The notes: generated by a model from the letters alone, not told the origin. A stretch of DNA of 14,981 nt from QPIN01 sp964472945 (GCA_964472945.1 CAYYNM010000065.1:1-14981), one strand, 5' to 3'. Counted from the stretch's first letter, positions 7,738 through 14,957 are shown. Translations and numbers: made by a program.

Positions 7738-8178
7738 TTAATCAGCTAGCTGAGGGTGACTTATCCGAGAGGGTGGGTTTTGCTGCTCTAGTGCCTTGCG
7801 AGCATGTAATAAGGATGAATGGGGGGTTATTCTTGCTAATACTGTGCTTGGAGTAATAGGTTTATTTATAAAATCAACTGCACCATAATCAAATGCTTTA
7901 GCCTCAGAATCCTGATCTGTATTTCCGGTTAAAAATATAATAGGAATTTGCGTCCATTGTGGGTTTTTTTTGATTTCAAAGCAGGTCTGGTAACCATCCA
8001 TTTCAGGCATCATAATATCTAGCAGAATTAAATCAGGTGGGTTATCTGCTATTCTTTTTAAGGCTTGTTTACCACTTTTTGCAATATAAAGTTTATATTT
8101 GTCTTTAAGTAGTTCAACGAGAACATTAATATAAAAGCGTTCATCGTCAACAATTAATATTTTGTTATCTGTGTCCAT
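7738..8178 (-). CDS. Single-domain response regulator (REC only)
   Basis: 146-aa CheY-like receiver, read from the ATG at 8178-8176 (MDTDNKILIVDDERF), where the REC fold begins. The frame stays open to an ATG at 8283, but those 35 extra residues translate a dispersed hairpin repeat and AT-rich leader and are not REC-like. Residues in this numbering: acidic pocket D11/D12, phospho-acceptor D54 (LLDIMMPEMDG), T84 (FLTGN) and K106 (NKPIT). It closely resembles the REC domain of the GGDEF-EAL protein at the other end of the locus and stops where that protein's linker begins. No output domain is present. Its TAA and the kinase ATG are separated by one base. It may be a phosphate sink, an intermediate, or a regulator acting by protein contact. 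No Shine-Dalgarno is visible. Confidence 0.9.
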   Translation of the reverse strand: MDTDNKILIVDDERFYINVLVELLKDKYKLYIAKSGKQALKRIADNPPDLILLDIMMPEMDGYQTCFEIKKNPQWTQIPIIFLTGNTDQDSEAKAFDYGAVDFINKPITPSTVLARITPHSSLLHARKALEQQNPPSRISHPQLAD

Positions 8179-8212
8179 ATTAAAAGGATAGTCGTTTTTT
8201 ATATTTATACTA

Positions 8213-8241
8213 TATACAAACCACAGCTTATAAAAATGTAA
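8213..8241 (-). promoter_or_regulatory. Weak candidate promoter of the response regulator/kinase genes
   Basis: The 122-bp gap after cysH is the logical promoter site for the signalling genes. On the minus strand TTACAT (8241-8236) and TGTATA (8218-8213) are 17 bp apart, followed by more TATA-like sequence (TATAGTATAAAT). Several alternatives overlap in this AT-rich stretch, so the exact boxes are uncertain. Confidence 0.3.
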
Positions 8242-8244
8242 CAT

Positions 8245-8282
8245 GTAGGCTGGGTTAGCGACTCTATCGTGTAACCCAACCA
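8245..8282. repeat. Short dispersed-type hairpin repeat
   Basis: TGGGTTA (8251-8257) pairs with TAACCCA (8272-8278) around a 14-nt loop. The left flank is TGTAGGC and the right flank is ACCAAC. Sequences of this form (GTAGG-C-TGGGTTA ... TAACCCAAC) recur as intergenic repeats in many gammaproteobacterial genomes; I recognise the pattern but cannot count copies here. It lies between cysH and the response regulator gene. There is no T-tract, so a classical terminator is not indicated. Confidence 0.6.
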
Positions 8283-8300
8283 ACAGCAGAGGTTCTAATT

Positions 8301-9023
8301 TTACTTTTTAATATTCCCTGCATGTAAACCACACTCTTTTTTCGTAGCATCTTCCCACCACCAGCGCCCTGCACGTTCATGTTGGTTTGGTAGTACTGCA
8401 CGCGTACAGGGCTCACAGCCGATGCTAATAAAGCCTTTTTTATGCAAGTTGTTATAAGGTACCTGGTAGGCTTCTATATGGTCCCAGACTTGAGCTGAGC
8501 TCCAGTTGAGCAAAGGGTTAAATTTAATTAACTGTTTTTCATCACTGGAAAATGTTGTATCAATTTGTACTTCAGGGATTTCATTTCGCGTATCTAAGCT
8601 TTGGTCTTTGCGTTGACCAGTAATCCATGCATCAAGTTGTGATAATTTACGTTTAAGTGGTTCTACTTTTCGGATACCACAACATTGTTGATGTCCATCT
8701 TGATAAAAACTAAAGAGGCCTTTTTCTTTAACAAAAGAGTCTAGTGAATTACGTTCAGGTGTTAATAATTCAATATCAATTTTATAATGTTGTCTTACTT
8801 TCTCGATAAAGCGATAAGTTTCAGGATGTAAACGGCCTGTATCCAAAGAAAACACTTGAATATCTTTTCTGATATTGAGGGCCATATCAATTAACACTAC
8901 ATCTTCGGCTCCACTAAACGAAATAGCAATATTGTCAAAGTTTTCTAGTGCTGTTCTTAATATACTGCGTGGTTTTTTGTTGTTAAGATCTGCTTGAATA
9001 GTTTGGATATCAAAAGATGTCAT
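8301..9023 (-). CDS. cysH: Assimilatory adenylylsulfate (APS) reductase CysH, iron-sulfur type
   Basis: 240-aa cytosolic enzyme of sulfate assimilation that reduces activated sulfate to sulfite with thiol reductant. PP-loop-type nucleotide binding: SFSGAEDVVL (35-44) and SLDTGRLHPETY (59-70). The iron-sulfur signature is complete: C114/C115 in CCGIRKVEPL and C203/C206 in GCEPC. This marks the APS-using [4Fe-4S] reductases (as in Pseudomonas and plants) rather than the PAPS-using E. coli type, which lacks these cysteines. The nucleophilic cysteine is C231 in ECGLH near the C-terminus. Length is typical. It starts 27 bp after the gshA stop on the same strand, so the two are probably co-transcribed and supply sulfite/cysteine and then glutathione. 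No strong Shine-Dalgarno is visible before ATG 9023. Confidence 0.95.
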   Translation of the reverse strand: MTSFDIQTIQADLNNKKPRSILRTALENFDNIAISFSGAEDVVLIDMALNIRKDIQVFSLDTGRLHPETYRFIEKVRQHYKIDIELLTPERNSLDSFVKEKGLFSFYQDGHQQCCGIRKVEPLKRKLSQLDAWITGQRKDQSLDTRNEIPEVQIDTTFSSDEKQLIKFNPLLNWSSAQVWDHIEAYQVPYNNLHKKGFISIGCEPCTRAVLPNQHERAGRWWWEDATKKECGLHAGNIKK

Positions 9024-9050
9024 TTTTATAATTTAAGTGAAATTTTATTT

Positions 9051-10637
9051 TTAATGTTGAGCAAAATATTGCTTTAAAAAGTCATCAAAAAATAGGGTGT
9101 CATTAGCCTCAATCTCTTGTTGTTTGCTGTGTGATACCTTGGTCATTTGATCAAATTGTTGCGTTATTAGCTTATCTAGCTTATTTTGTTTAAAGTGTTG
9201 CTTGTGTTGTTCTGAGGTTTTTAAGCCAAAACAGCCAAAAGGTTGTTGCAATGATTGCATATTTTGCAATATTTTTGCTGAAGGCGTTAAATCAGGGTTT
9301 TCTACCACTTCCTTTTGCTGTTTTAATGCAGAGCTATAAGGTTTATCTGCTGAGCTTCCATCCAATATTTCACACACTGTTTTCATTGAGCCTAATATCT
9401 CTTTAGCCCATGTTTTTAAAACGATATTCTTGCCATCTTTATTGAGTTCTAAACCAGGTTTTCTACCAAAATGTGCGACAGATAATTGATTGCTATTGTT
9501 TATTTGTTGTTCCTGTCCGGTATATTTTGAACTATCTTGTAGCAAGCCGGTTAATAAAAAAGCTTCAATAAATCTTGCTGTATTTTCATCAATCCCGATA
9601 GGATTAAATATATTTAAATCTAGTGAGCGAATTTCTATATATTTAACACCACGACTCTTTAACGCCAGTGTAGGTTTTTCACATGATTTTGCAATTTGTT
9701 TAGGGCGTACCGTACTATAAAATTCATTTTCAATTTGTAAGATGTTTGTATTAAGTTGCCTATATTGTCCGTCAACTTTCACCCCAATTTTTTCATATTC
9801 AGGGTAAGGTGTATCAATAGCATGGCCTAAACTGTCAACATACCCAGCTAATGAGTTATAATCAATTTCTAAATCAGCCTGGTTTTTGCTCTTATAACCA
9901 ATATCACTCATTCGTAGTGAAGTCGCATAAGGATGATAAAGGGTGTATTGATCAAATTCATCAAATTCAGCGATTAAATGTGGCCTGCTTTTAAAGAAGC
10001 TTTTACAAATAGCAGGAGATGCACCAAATAAATATAGAATTATCCAGCCTTGACGTTGAAAATTTCTAATAAGATCAAAATAGCTTGCAGAAATAAAATC
10101 GGCTAGAGATTTGTTCGATTGACTTTGTTCGTATAATACTGGCCATAAAGCTTCAGGAACTGAATAGTTAAAATGAATCCCGGCAATAGCTTGCATGGTT
10201 TTGCCGTAACGATAGGATAACCCTTTTCGATAGATATGTTTCATTTGGCCTATATTTGATTGACCATATTCAGCAATCGGAATGCTTTCGTCACCATTAA
10301 TACCACAGGGCATACTGGCAGAAAGTAGCATCTCATCACCTAAATGATCATAGGTATATTGATGAATAGTATGCATAAACTCTAATGTTTCAGTTATCTC
10401 TGCAAAAGGAGGGGTGATAAATTCAAGTAATGCTTCTGAATAATCAGTGGTGATATGAGGATGGGTCAGTGCAGAGCCTAAAACAGATGGGTGGGGTAAT
10501 TGAGAAATATTACCCACTTTAGAAATACGTAAACTTTCTTTTTCGATACCTTTTAAACCACCAACAAGTAGATGCTGTTTATTTTGTTCGAGTAAATAGT
10601 TAAGTTTAACTGAATGTGAGGTATTTAAAGTTTTCAT
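9051..10637 (-). CDS. gshA: Glutamate-cysteine ligase (gamma-glutamylcysteine synthetase)
   Basis: 528-aa cytosolic enzyme that joins glutamate and cysteine with ATP, the first and limiting step of glutathione synthesis. It follows the proteobacterial type-1 family (E. coli GshA, 518 aa) over its length. GLKGIEKESLRI (27-38) matches the family's G-xE-xE-LR start. SALTHPHITTDYSEALLEF (55-73) is close to the E. coli segment. LSASMPCGI and GIHFNYS also follow, the latter in the active-site core. SRGVKYIEIRSLDLN with NPIG marks the C-terminal half of the fold. No truncation is seen. It heads the gshA-cysH pair and is divergent from recQ. ATG 10637 fits the family N-terminus; no Shine-Dalgarno is evident. 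gshB is not in this window. Confidence 0.95.
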   Translation of the reverse strand: MKTLNTSHSVKLNYLLEQNKQHLLVGGLKGIEKESLRISKVGNISQLPHPSVLGSALTHPHITTDYSEALLEFITPPFAEITETLEFMHTIHQYTYDHLGDEMLLSASMPCGINGDESIPIAEYGQSNIGQMKHIYRKGLSYRYGKTMQAIAGIHFNYSVPEALWPVLYEQSQSNKSLADFISASYFDLIRNFQRQGWIILYLFGASPAICKSFFKSRPHLIAEFDEFDQYTLYHPYATSLRMSDIGYKSKNQADLEIDYNSLAGYVDSLGHAIDTPYPEYEKIGVKVDGQYRQLNTNILQIENEFYSTVRPKQIAKSCEKPTLALKSRGVKYIEIRSLDLNIFNPIGIDENTARFIEAFLLTGLLQDSSKYTGQEQQINNSNQLSVAHFGRKPGLELNKDGKNIVLKTWAKEILGSMKTVCEILDGSSADKPYSSALKQQKEVVENPDLTPSAKILQNMQSLQQPFGCFGLKTSEQHKQHFKQNKLDKLITQQFDQMTKVSHSKQQEIEANDTLFFDDFLKQYFAQH

Positions 10638-10737
10638 AAAGAGGCGTTAGCCCAGCTGATCTTGATATAATCGGCATATTATAATAGGTAATGAACAATT
10701 GGAGTAAATTATCAATACGGAACAAGGCACTTCTTCA
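10638..10737. promoter_or_regulatory. Divergent gshA/recQ promoter region
   Basis: This 100-bp AT-rich gap between divergent genes must hold the start signals for recQ and probably for gshA. TATAAT occurs on the plus strand at 10666-10671 and 10680-10685, and on the minus strand at 10683-10678. None has a convincing -35 box at 16-18 bp, so I cannot assign individual promoters. GGAG at 10701-10704 is followed by an in-frame TAA (10705-10707), not by an ATG. Confidence 0.4.
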
Positions 10738-12855
10738 GTGATTGAAGCCGAAAAAATCCTGAAATCGGTTTTTGGTTATGATGAATATAGAGGGCAACAG
10801 CAGGAAATTATTGAACAAGTTATTAATGGACAAGATGCTTTGGTGCTAATGCCTACGGGTGGAGGTAAATCATTATGTTACCAAATCCCTGCTATAGTAC
10901 GTTCTGGTGTAGGTATTGTTATTTCTCCATTGATTGCTTTAATGCAAGATCAAGTAACAGCCTTGCATCAACTGGGTGTGAAAGCGGCTTTTCTTAACTC
11001 CACTTTATCCATGGATGAAGCTCGCCTGGTAGAGCACCAATTACAACAAGGTGAACTGGATTTACTCTATATTGCTCCAGAACGTTTAACCTCTAACTGG
11101 ACACAAGCTTTATTTCAACGGATTAATATTGCTTTATTTGCAATTGATGAAGCGCATTGTGTCTCACAATGGGGACATGATTTTCGAGTAGATTATTTAC
11201 AATTATCCTTATTGCACGAAAGATTTCCAAGTATTCCCCGGATTGCTTTAACAGCAACGGCAGATGAAAAAACCAGAGAGGAAATAGTTAAACGTCTGGC
11301 TTTGGAGCAAGCGCATTCATTTATTAGTGGTTTTGATAGACCCAATATACGCTATCGAATTGTACAAAAACAAAATGCTAAACAGCAGTTACTCAATTTT
11401 ATTAGAGCTGAACATTCGGGAGATGCTGGTATTGTTTACTGCCTATCACGAAAAAAAGTTGAATCAACGGCTGAATGGTTGGTGGGAAAAGGAATCAATG
11501 CCTTACCTTATCATGCACGTTTGCCTAATGATGTTAAACAACGAAACCAGCACCGTTTTTTAATGGAGGAAGGGATAGTCATTGTTGCAACCATAGCATT
11601 TGGTATGGGAATAGATAAACCCAATGTTAGATTTGTAGGACATCTTGATTTACCTAAAAGTATAGAAGGTTATTATCAGGAAACAGGTAGGGCAGGGCGT
11701 GATGGTGCCCCAGCAAATGCCTGGATGGCTTATGGTTTGCAAGATGTTATCACCTTACGACAAATGTTAGCGACCTCCAATGCTGATGAGCTACATAAAC
11801 GGATAGAATTGCATAAGCTAGACTCCATGTTAGCTCTGTGTGAATTGGTCAGTTGCAGAAGGCAAGCCTTATTAGCATATTTTGGTGATGAGTTAGAGCA
11901 AGGCTGTGGTAATTGTGATACCTGTTTAGAGCCAGTAGAAACCTGGGATGGAACAATTGCTGCACAACAAGCACTATCATGTATTTACCGGACTGAGCAA
12001 CGTTTTGGTGTGACTTATTTAATGGATGTGTTATTGGGGAAAGATAACCAGAGAATAAAAAGTTTTGGGCATGATAAACAATCAACTTTTGGAATAGGGA
12101 AAGACTTAGATGAAAAACAATGGAGGTCAGTCTTTAGGCAACTTGTTGCAAAAGGTTATGTTGAAGTTGATTTTGAAGGGTATGGGGCATTTAAATTAAC
12201 AGAAAAATGCCGAGCTATATTACGCAGTGAACAAACCTTGATGTTACGCAAAGATATTGCTCCCGAGAAAGGAAAGCGTAATAAGTCAGAGAAAAGAGCG
12301 GCAGCTGCCGGTAAAAATAGTTTGTTATGGGAAGCGTTGCGTGCAAAACGTAGGGAACTTGCGGATGAGCAAGACGTTCCCCCTTTTGTAATTTTTCATG
12401 ATGCAACTTTAATGGCAATGATCGAAGAAAAGCCTTCAAATTTAAAACAGATGAGTTATATCTCCGGAGTTGGAGAGAAAAAACTGGATTTATACGGTGA
12501 AAAATTTCTACAGGTACTCGATGAATATGCAGATATGGATTTACCTGATACAGTTGCTGAAACGGTCGCTTTATTTAGATTAGGCTACACGGTAGAAAAG
12601 GTAGCTAAACAAAGGCAATTAACCGAAGGTACGATATACACTCACTTATCCCAAGCTATTGAAGATGGCAATGTACAGTTAACGGATGTTATTGAGTTGA
12701 GTGAAGATGAAATCCAGCAAATAGAAGAAGCAATTATTAATTTACCCGATGAGCAAAAAAATGCACTGAAGCCTTTGTTTGATTTATTTGATGAGGCGTA
12801 TAGTTATAGTGTGTTGCGTTGTGTAAGAGCAAGTTTTCAGCGTAAGACTGAATAA
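10738..12855 (+). CDS. recQ: ATP-dependent DNA helicase RecQ with C-terminal HTH extension
   Basis: 705-aa SF2 3'-5' helicase for recombination and replication-fork repair. Motifs: GQQQ (19-22), Walker A PTGGGKS (39-45), DEAH (137-140) followed by CVSQWGHDFR, TATA (172-175), SGFDRPNIRY (197-206) and motif VI QETGRAGRDG (314-323). The zinc site is C373, C390, C393 and C396. RQC winged helix is about 405-500; HRDC is about 525-600, with ISGVGEKKL. Residues about 603-700 extend beyond E. coli RecQ (609 aa) and resemble the HTH_40 module found at some RecQ C-termini (LGYTVEKVAKQRQLTEGTIYTHL, split here by my reading as a helix-turn-helix). The start is GTG 10738: the frame is closed upstream by TAA 10705-10707, no in-frame ATG lies between, and AAGG (10724-10727) sits 10 nt before it. 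It is divergent from gshA. Confidence 0.95.
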   Translation: MIEAEKILKSVFGYDEYRGQQQEIIEQVINGQDALVLMPTGGGKSLCYQIPAIVRSGVGIVISPLIALMQDQVTALHQLGVKAAFLNSTLSMDEARLVEHQLQQGELDLLYIAPERLTSNWTQALFQRINIALFAIDEAHCVSQWGHDFRVDYLQLSLLHERFPSIPRIALTATADEKTREEIVKRLALEQAHSFISGFDRPNIRYRIVQKQNAKQQLLNFIRAEHSGDAGIVYCLSRKKVESTAEWLVGKGINALPYHARLPNDVKQRNQHRFLMEEGIVIVATIAFGMGIDKPNVRFVGHLDLPKSIEGYYQETGRAGRDGAPANAWMAYGLQDVITLRQMLATSNADELHKRIELHKLDSMLALCELVSCRRQALLAYFGDELEQGCGNCDTCLEPVETWDGTIAAQQALSCIYRTEQRFGVTYLMDVLLGKDNQRIKSFGHDKQSTFGIGKDLDEKQWRSVFRQLVAKGYVEVDFEGYGAFKLTEKCRAILRSEQTLMLRKDIAPEKGKRNKSEKRAAAAGKNSLLWEALRAKRRELADEQDVPPFVIFHDATLMAMIEEKPSNLKQMSYISGVGEKKLDLYGEKFLQVLDEYADMDLPDTVAETVALFRLGYTVEKVAKQRQLTEGTIYTHLSQAIEDGNVQLTDVIELSEDEIQQIEEAIINLPDEQKNALKPLFDLFDEAYSYSVLRCVRASFQRKTE

Positions 12856-12944
12856 CACTAGTAGATAGAGGTGTATCCAGCGAGGTTAAAGCCTTACTTT
12901 TAAATGTTAGAATAATATAGGATGGTGGGTTAAATTTGTAGTTT

Positions 12945-12964
12945 TAACAAATATCTCTTTGTTA
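12945..12964. terminator. Hairpin, possible terminator after recQ
   Basis: TAACAAA (12945-12951) pairs perfectly with TTTGTTA (12958-12964) around the 6-nt loop TATCTC. The stem is AT-rich and no long T-run follows, so intrinsic termination would be weak. It lies 90 bp past the recQ stop. Confidence 0.3.
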
Positions 12965-12983
12965 GTAACAGTCTTTTGAGGCG

Positions 12984-13005
12984 CAGGTTTTAACCTGTAT
13001 TTTTC
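12984..13005 (+). terminator. Weak rho-independent-like hairpin with T-rich tail
   Basis: CAGGTTTTAACCTG (12984-12997) is a palindrome giving a 5-bp stem with a 4-nt loop, followed by TATTTTTC. It could end recQ transcription, but it may equally be part of a dispersed repeat. Confidence 0.3.
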
Positions 13006-13116
13006 ATAGCAAGAGCAGGCTAAAGCCTTCGTCCCAATAATGGGTAAGATTTAAAACAGCCTTATCAATAGTTTCGACCCACTACCAATATTTTATACTG
13101 CACAGCTCCGTAGTGT

Positions 13117-13935
13117 TTACAGAGGTGGTTGATTGGGGCCTATATTGTTAATGTGTACAACATCATTTATTGATAAAATGCCTGAATTATCATGCAAGGC
13201 ATTTTGCCCAAAGAAAACTTTTTTATTCCATTTGCGGGTACGACTTAATGTTGTTAATGGTTCTTTGTTGGTTTGAGCTGTTTCGGTATCAATTGTGGGT
13301 ACTGAGCACCTGGAGCATGGCTTTGGAAGTCTAAAACTAATATCATTAATCGTTATTTTACGCCAACTATCTTCTGCATAACTTTCACACTGAGAAATAA
13401 CAAGGTTTGGGCGGAATCTTTGCATGGGAAGCTGAAGGTTCATTGCTTGATTTAATGAATTTAATGAGGCTTCGGAAGTAATAAGAAAAGGAAACCCATC
13501 TGAAAAGTTAACTTTATCGCTATGATTAGCATAACCAGGGTCAACAGCACGAATGACCTCGTCAGGTTGATAAACTAACTGGCATTTAATTGCTAAAAAA
13601 TCACTTAGCCATTGGTCGGCCTCTTTAGAGACAGTTTTTGATAAACATTGATCTTTCCAGATAGTGCTAACGATGTTAGTACCTTCTGATGGGTATAGTG
13701 GTAATGAAATACTACCTGATGTTGCTGTACTTAGAATAAGCTCAGTTTCAGTCAGTTGGGTTTTAATAAGTGCCATTTTGGGTAAATGACGCTGACTTAA
13801 AAACTGCTTGTTACTATCAATTAACATCCATTTTCTATCATGCAATAAGCCTTTTTCATTGACCTGCCAGCTTGAAACTTGTATTCCAGCAAGTGACTTG
13901 ACAGGATAAATGAAAATATTACTTAAAACCGGCAT
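13117..13935 (-). CDS. MOSC-domain protein (YcbX/mARC-like)
   Basis: 272-aa predicted molybdenum-cofactor-binding protein. The N-terminal MOSC_N barrel opens with NIFIYPVKSLAGI (6-18) and GLLHDRKWMLID (29-40); the MOSC domain follows, with RFRPNLVI (173-180) and KPCSRCSVPTID (205-216). In YcbX and mARC proteins a cysteine in this region ligates molybdenum; C207 and C210 are the candidates. E. coli YcbX carries an extra C-terminal [2Fe-2S] ferredoxin domain, which is absent here, so electrons would have to come from a separate partner. The relatives reduce N-hydroxylated compounds; the substrate here is unknown. It starts 7 bp after the stop of the 107-aa gene and is probably in the same transcript. 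Confidence 0.88.
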   Translation of the reverse strand: MPVLSNIFIYPVKSLAGIQVSSWQVNEKGLLHDRKWMLIDSNKQFLSQRHLPKMALIKTQLTETELILSTATSGSISLPLYPSEGTNIVSTIWKDQCLSKTVSKEADQWLSDFLAIKCQLVYQPDEVIRAVDPGYANHSDKVNFSDGFPFLITSEASLNSLNQAMNLQLPMQRFRPNLVISQCESYAEDSWRKITINDISFRLPKPCSRCSVPTIDTETAQTNKEPLTTLSRTRKWNKKVFFGQNALHDNSGILSINDVVHINNIGPNQPPL

Positions 13936-13942
13936 GTGCTAA

Positions 13943-14266
13943 TTAACCAATTAATCGAGAAACTTGATCAGAAGTCAATGAGTTGCTTTGAGCTGATTGA
14001 GTTAAGCTGGGATCATTTGCAGCATCTTGTTGGAATTGAGAAACAGATTTTTCAGCTTCTTCCTTAGTAGATATAGCAGCAGTTTTTTCTGTTGTTTCAT
14101 TGTCTGATGCTAATTTTTGTGCTTCTGTAGATATGTTAACTGTTGAGACGGTATTTAGCCCACTTTCCTTGGCTTGCGTCTCTTGCTGGTTAACGGGTTG
14201 AGCATCTGCAGAACTTACCGGAACAGCTGTTTGTGGTACGGTATTTTGTTGTCCATTGATTTCCAT
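13943..14266 (-). CDS. Hypothetical low-complexity Ser/Thr/Gln/Ala-rich small protein
   Basis: 107 aa; I do not recognise a family. It has no signal peptide or membrane segment, one glycine-asparagine turn at the N-terminus, and long Q/T/S/A/E-rich stretches that should be largely disordered. The segment TVNISTEAQKLASD (about 42-55) resembles motifs in small proteins of flagellar or secretion loci (including the SVTLSDAQAKL stretch of FlgM), but the FlgM C-terminal sigma28-binding helices are not visible, so I do not call it FlgM. The gene is believable: it has the best ribosome-binding site in the window and sits 29 bp after pilZ and 7 bp before the MOSC gene. A surface or motility role would suit the PilZ neighbour but is speculation. 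Confidence 0.7.
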   Translation of the reverse strand: MEINGQQNTVPQTAVPVSSADAQPVNQQETQAKESGLNTVSTVNISTEAQKLASDNETTEKTAAISTKEEAEKSVSQFQQDAANDPSLTQSAQSNSLTSDQVSRLIG

Positions 14267-14270
14267 GGTA

Positions 14271-14277
14271 TCCCCTT
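14271..14277 (-). promoter_or_regulatory. Strong Shine-Dalgarno of the 107-aa gene
   Basis: AAGGGGA on the minus strand ends 4 nt before the ATG at 14266. It fixes the start and stands out because most other genes here have no clear ribosome-binding site. Confidence 0.8.
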
Positions 14278-14295
14278 AAAATAAACTAATAAATT

Positions 14296-14700
14296 TTATT
14301 TGAATATTAAATTATGTCCTGATGATACCAAATAATCACCAAGTTTGTTGTTAAATCGGTCAAACTTTATACCATATTTTTGTTTATTGATATTTTTATA
14401 CACAATTTTTGCTGGTATTTTAAAAATAGTTTTGTCTTTAAACACTAAAGAAACAGTCACTTTTTTTTGTATTGAGATTACTTTTTTACATTTTATAGCG
14501 ACACCTTTACTACTTATATCAAGTAACTCTGCTGGGTAATATTTATTAAAGTTAAAAAAACCACGTAATCTCAGAGAGACTGTTATATCAGTTCTTATAT
14601 AACGAACAGCGATTCGTTTGTTGTTTAACTCAGCAGGGGTTAATAACATGCTAAATGTATCGCTGACTTTATTAGCTTCGTTGTTTGGGCTGTTTGTCAT
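14296..14700 (-). CDS. PilZ-domain c-di-GMP-binding protein
   Basis: 134-aa cytosolic protein made almost entirely of one PilZ domain after a polar N-terminus of about 25 residues. Both c-di-GMP-binding motifs are intact: RIAVR (R29 and R33, the RxxxR motif) and DISSKG (D61, S63, G66, the DxSxxG motif). A beta-rich region follows (VTVSLVF, IFKIPAKIVY, KYGIKF), as expected for the barrel. There is no attached output domain, so it should act by contacting a partner in response to c-di-GMP. It is first in a minus-strand group with the 107-aa and MOSC genes. With the GGDEF-EAL protein of this window it makes a possible producer/receiver pair. No Shine-Dalgarno is visible before ATG 14700. Confidence 0.9.
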   Translation of the reverse strand: MTNSPNNEANKVSDTFSMLLTPAELNNKRIAVRYIRTDITVSLRLRGFFNFNKYYPAELLDISSKGVAIKCKKVISIQKKVTVSLVFKDKTIFKIPAKIVYKNINKQKYGIKFDRFNNKLGDYLVSSGHNLIFK

Positions 14701-14957
14701 AATAAGAATGTATTTTCTTTATACATCATGATATTAAGATTGAATAAATGCAAATAAAAAAGTTTACTGACTCCCTAAGTATTAATCAGGTTTAATAATA
14801 AAGCAAATGAAGAAATTTTGTTGTATTAAATATTATCGGCAATTTGTTATTTGAGAGTTGCAGTGCTATTACTCGATGTTCCAGTTTTTTTAACTTGAAT
14901 TCAGAAAATACTAAAAACCATAGAGATAAGTCTAAGCTTGAAATGATTGATAAAATT
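14701..14957 (-). promoter_or_regulatory. pilZ upstream region
   Basis: No gene is seen. The AT-rich sequence should contain the pilZ promoter. A minus-strand TATAAA lies at 14723-14718, but no convincing -35 box accompanies it. ATGTAT (14708-14713) and ATACAT (14721-14726) form a perfect 6-bp inverted repeat around 7 nt, overlapping that TATAAA, so it could be an operator or a leader hairpin. Confidence 0.35.

Larger units (their letters stand above)
12856..13116. other. Convergent spacer between recQ and the MOSC gene
   Basis: The 261-bp spacer holds no credible gene. It contains two small hairpins (annotated separately) and two related degenerate segments, CGAGGTTAAAGCCTTAC (12881-12897) and GCAGGCTAAAGCCTTCG (13015-13031), sharing TAAAGCCTT. 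These look like remnants of a dispersed intergenic repeat. Confidence 0.5.

Noticed and set aside
8179..8283. N-terminal extension of the response regulator to the ATG at 8283
   Set aside because: The added 35 residues translate a hairpin repeat (8245-8282) and AT-rich leader; the REC fold begins right at the ATG at 8178.
9490..9720. Plus-strand 76-aa frame inside gshA
   Set aside because: Antisense shadow of a well-conserved gene; no start signal or recognisable domain.
11327..12439. Three 74-78-aa frames overlapping recQ (11327-11563, 11849-12085, 12215-12439)
   Set aside because: All are alternative-frame shadows of RecQ helicase, zinc and HRDC coding sequence.
14345..14539. Plus-strand 64-aa hydrophobic frame inside pilZ
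   Set aside because: The hydrophobicity arises from reading beta-strand codons antisense; the PilZ motifs on the other strand are unambiguous.
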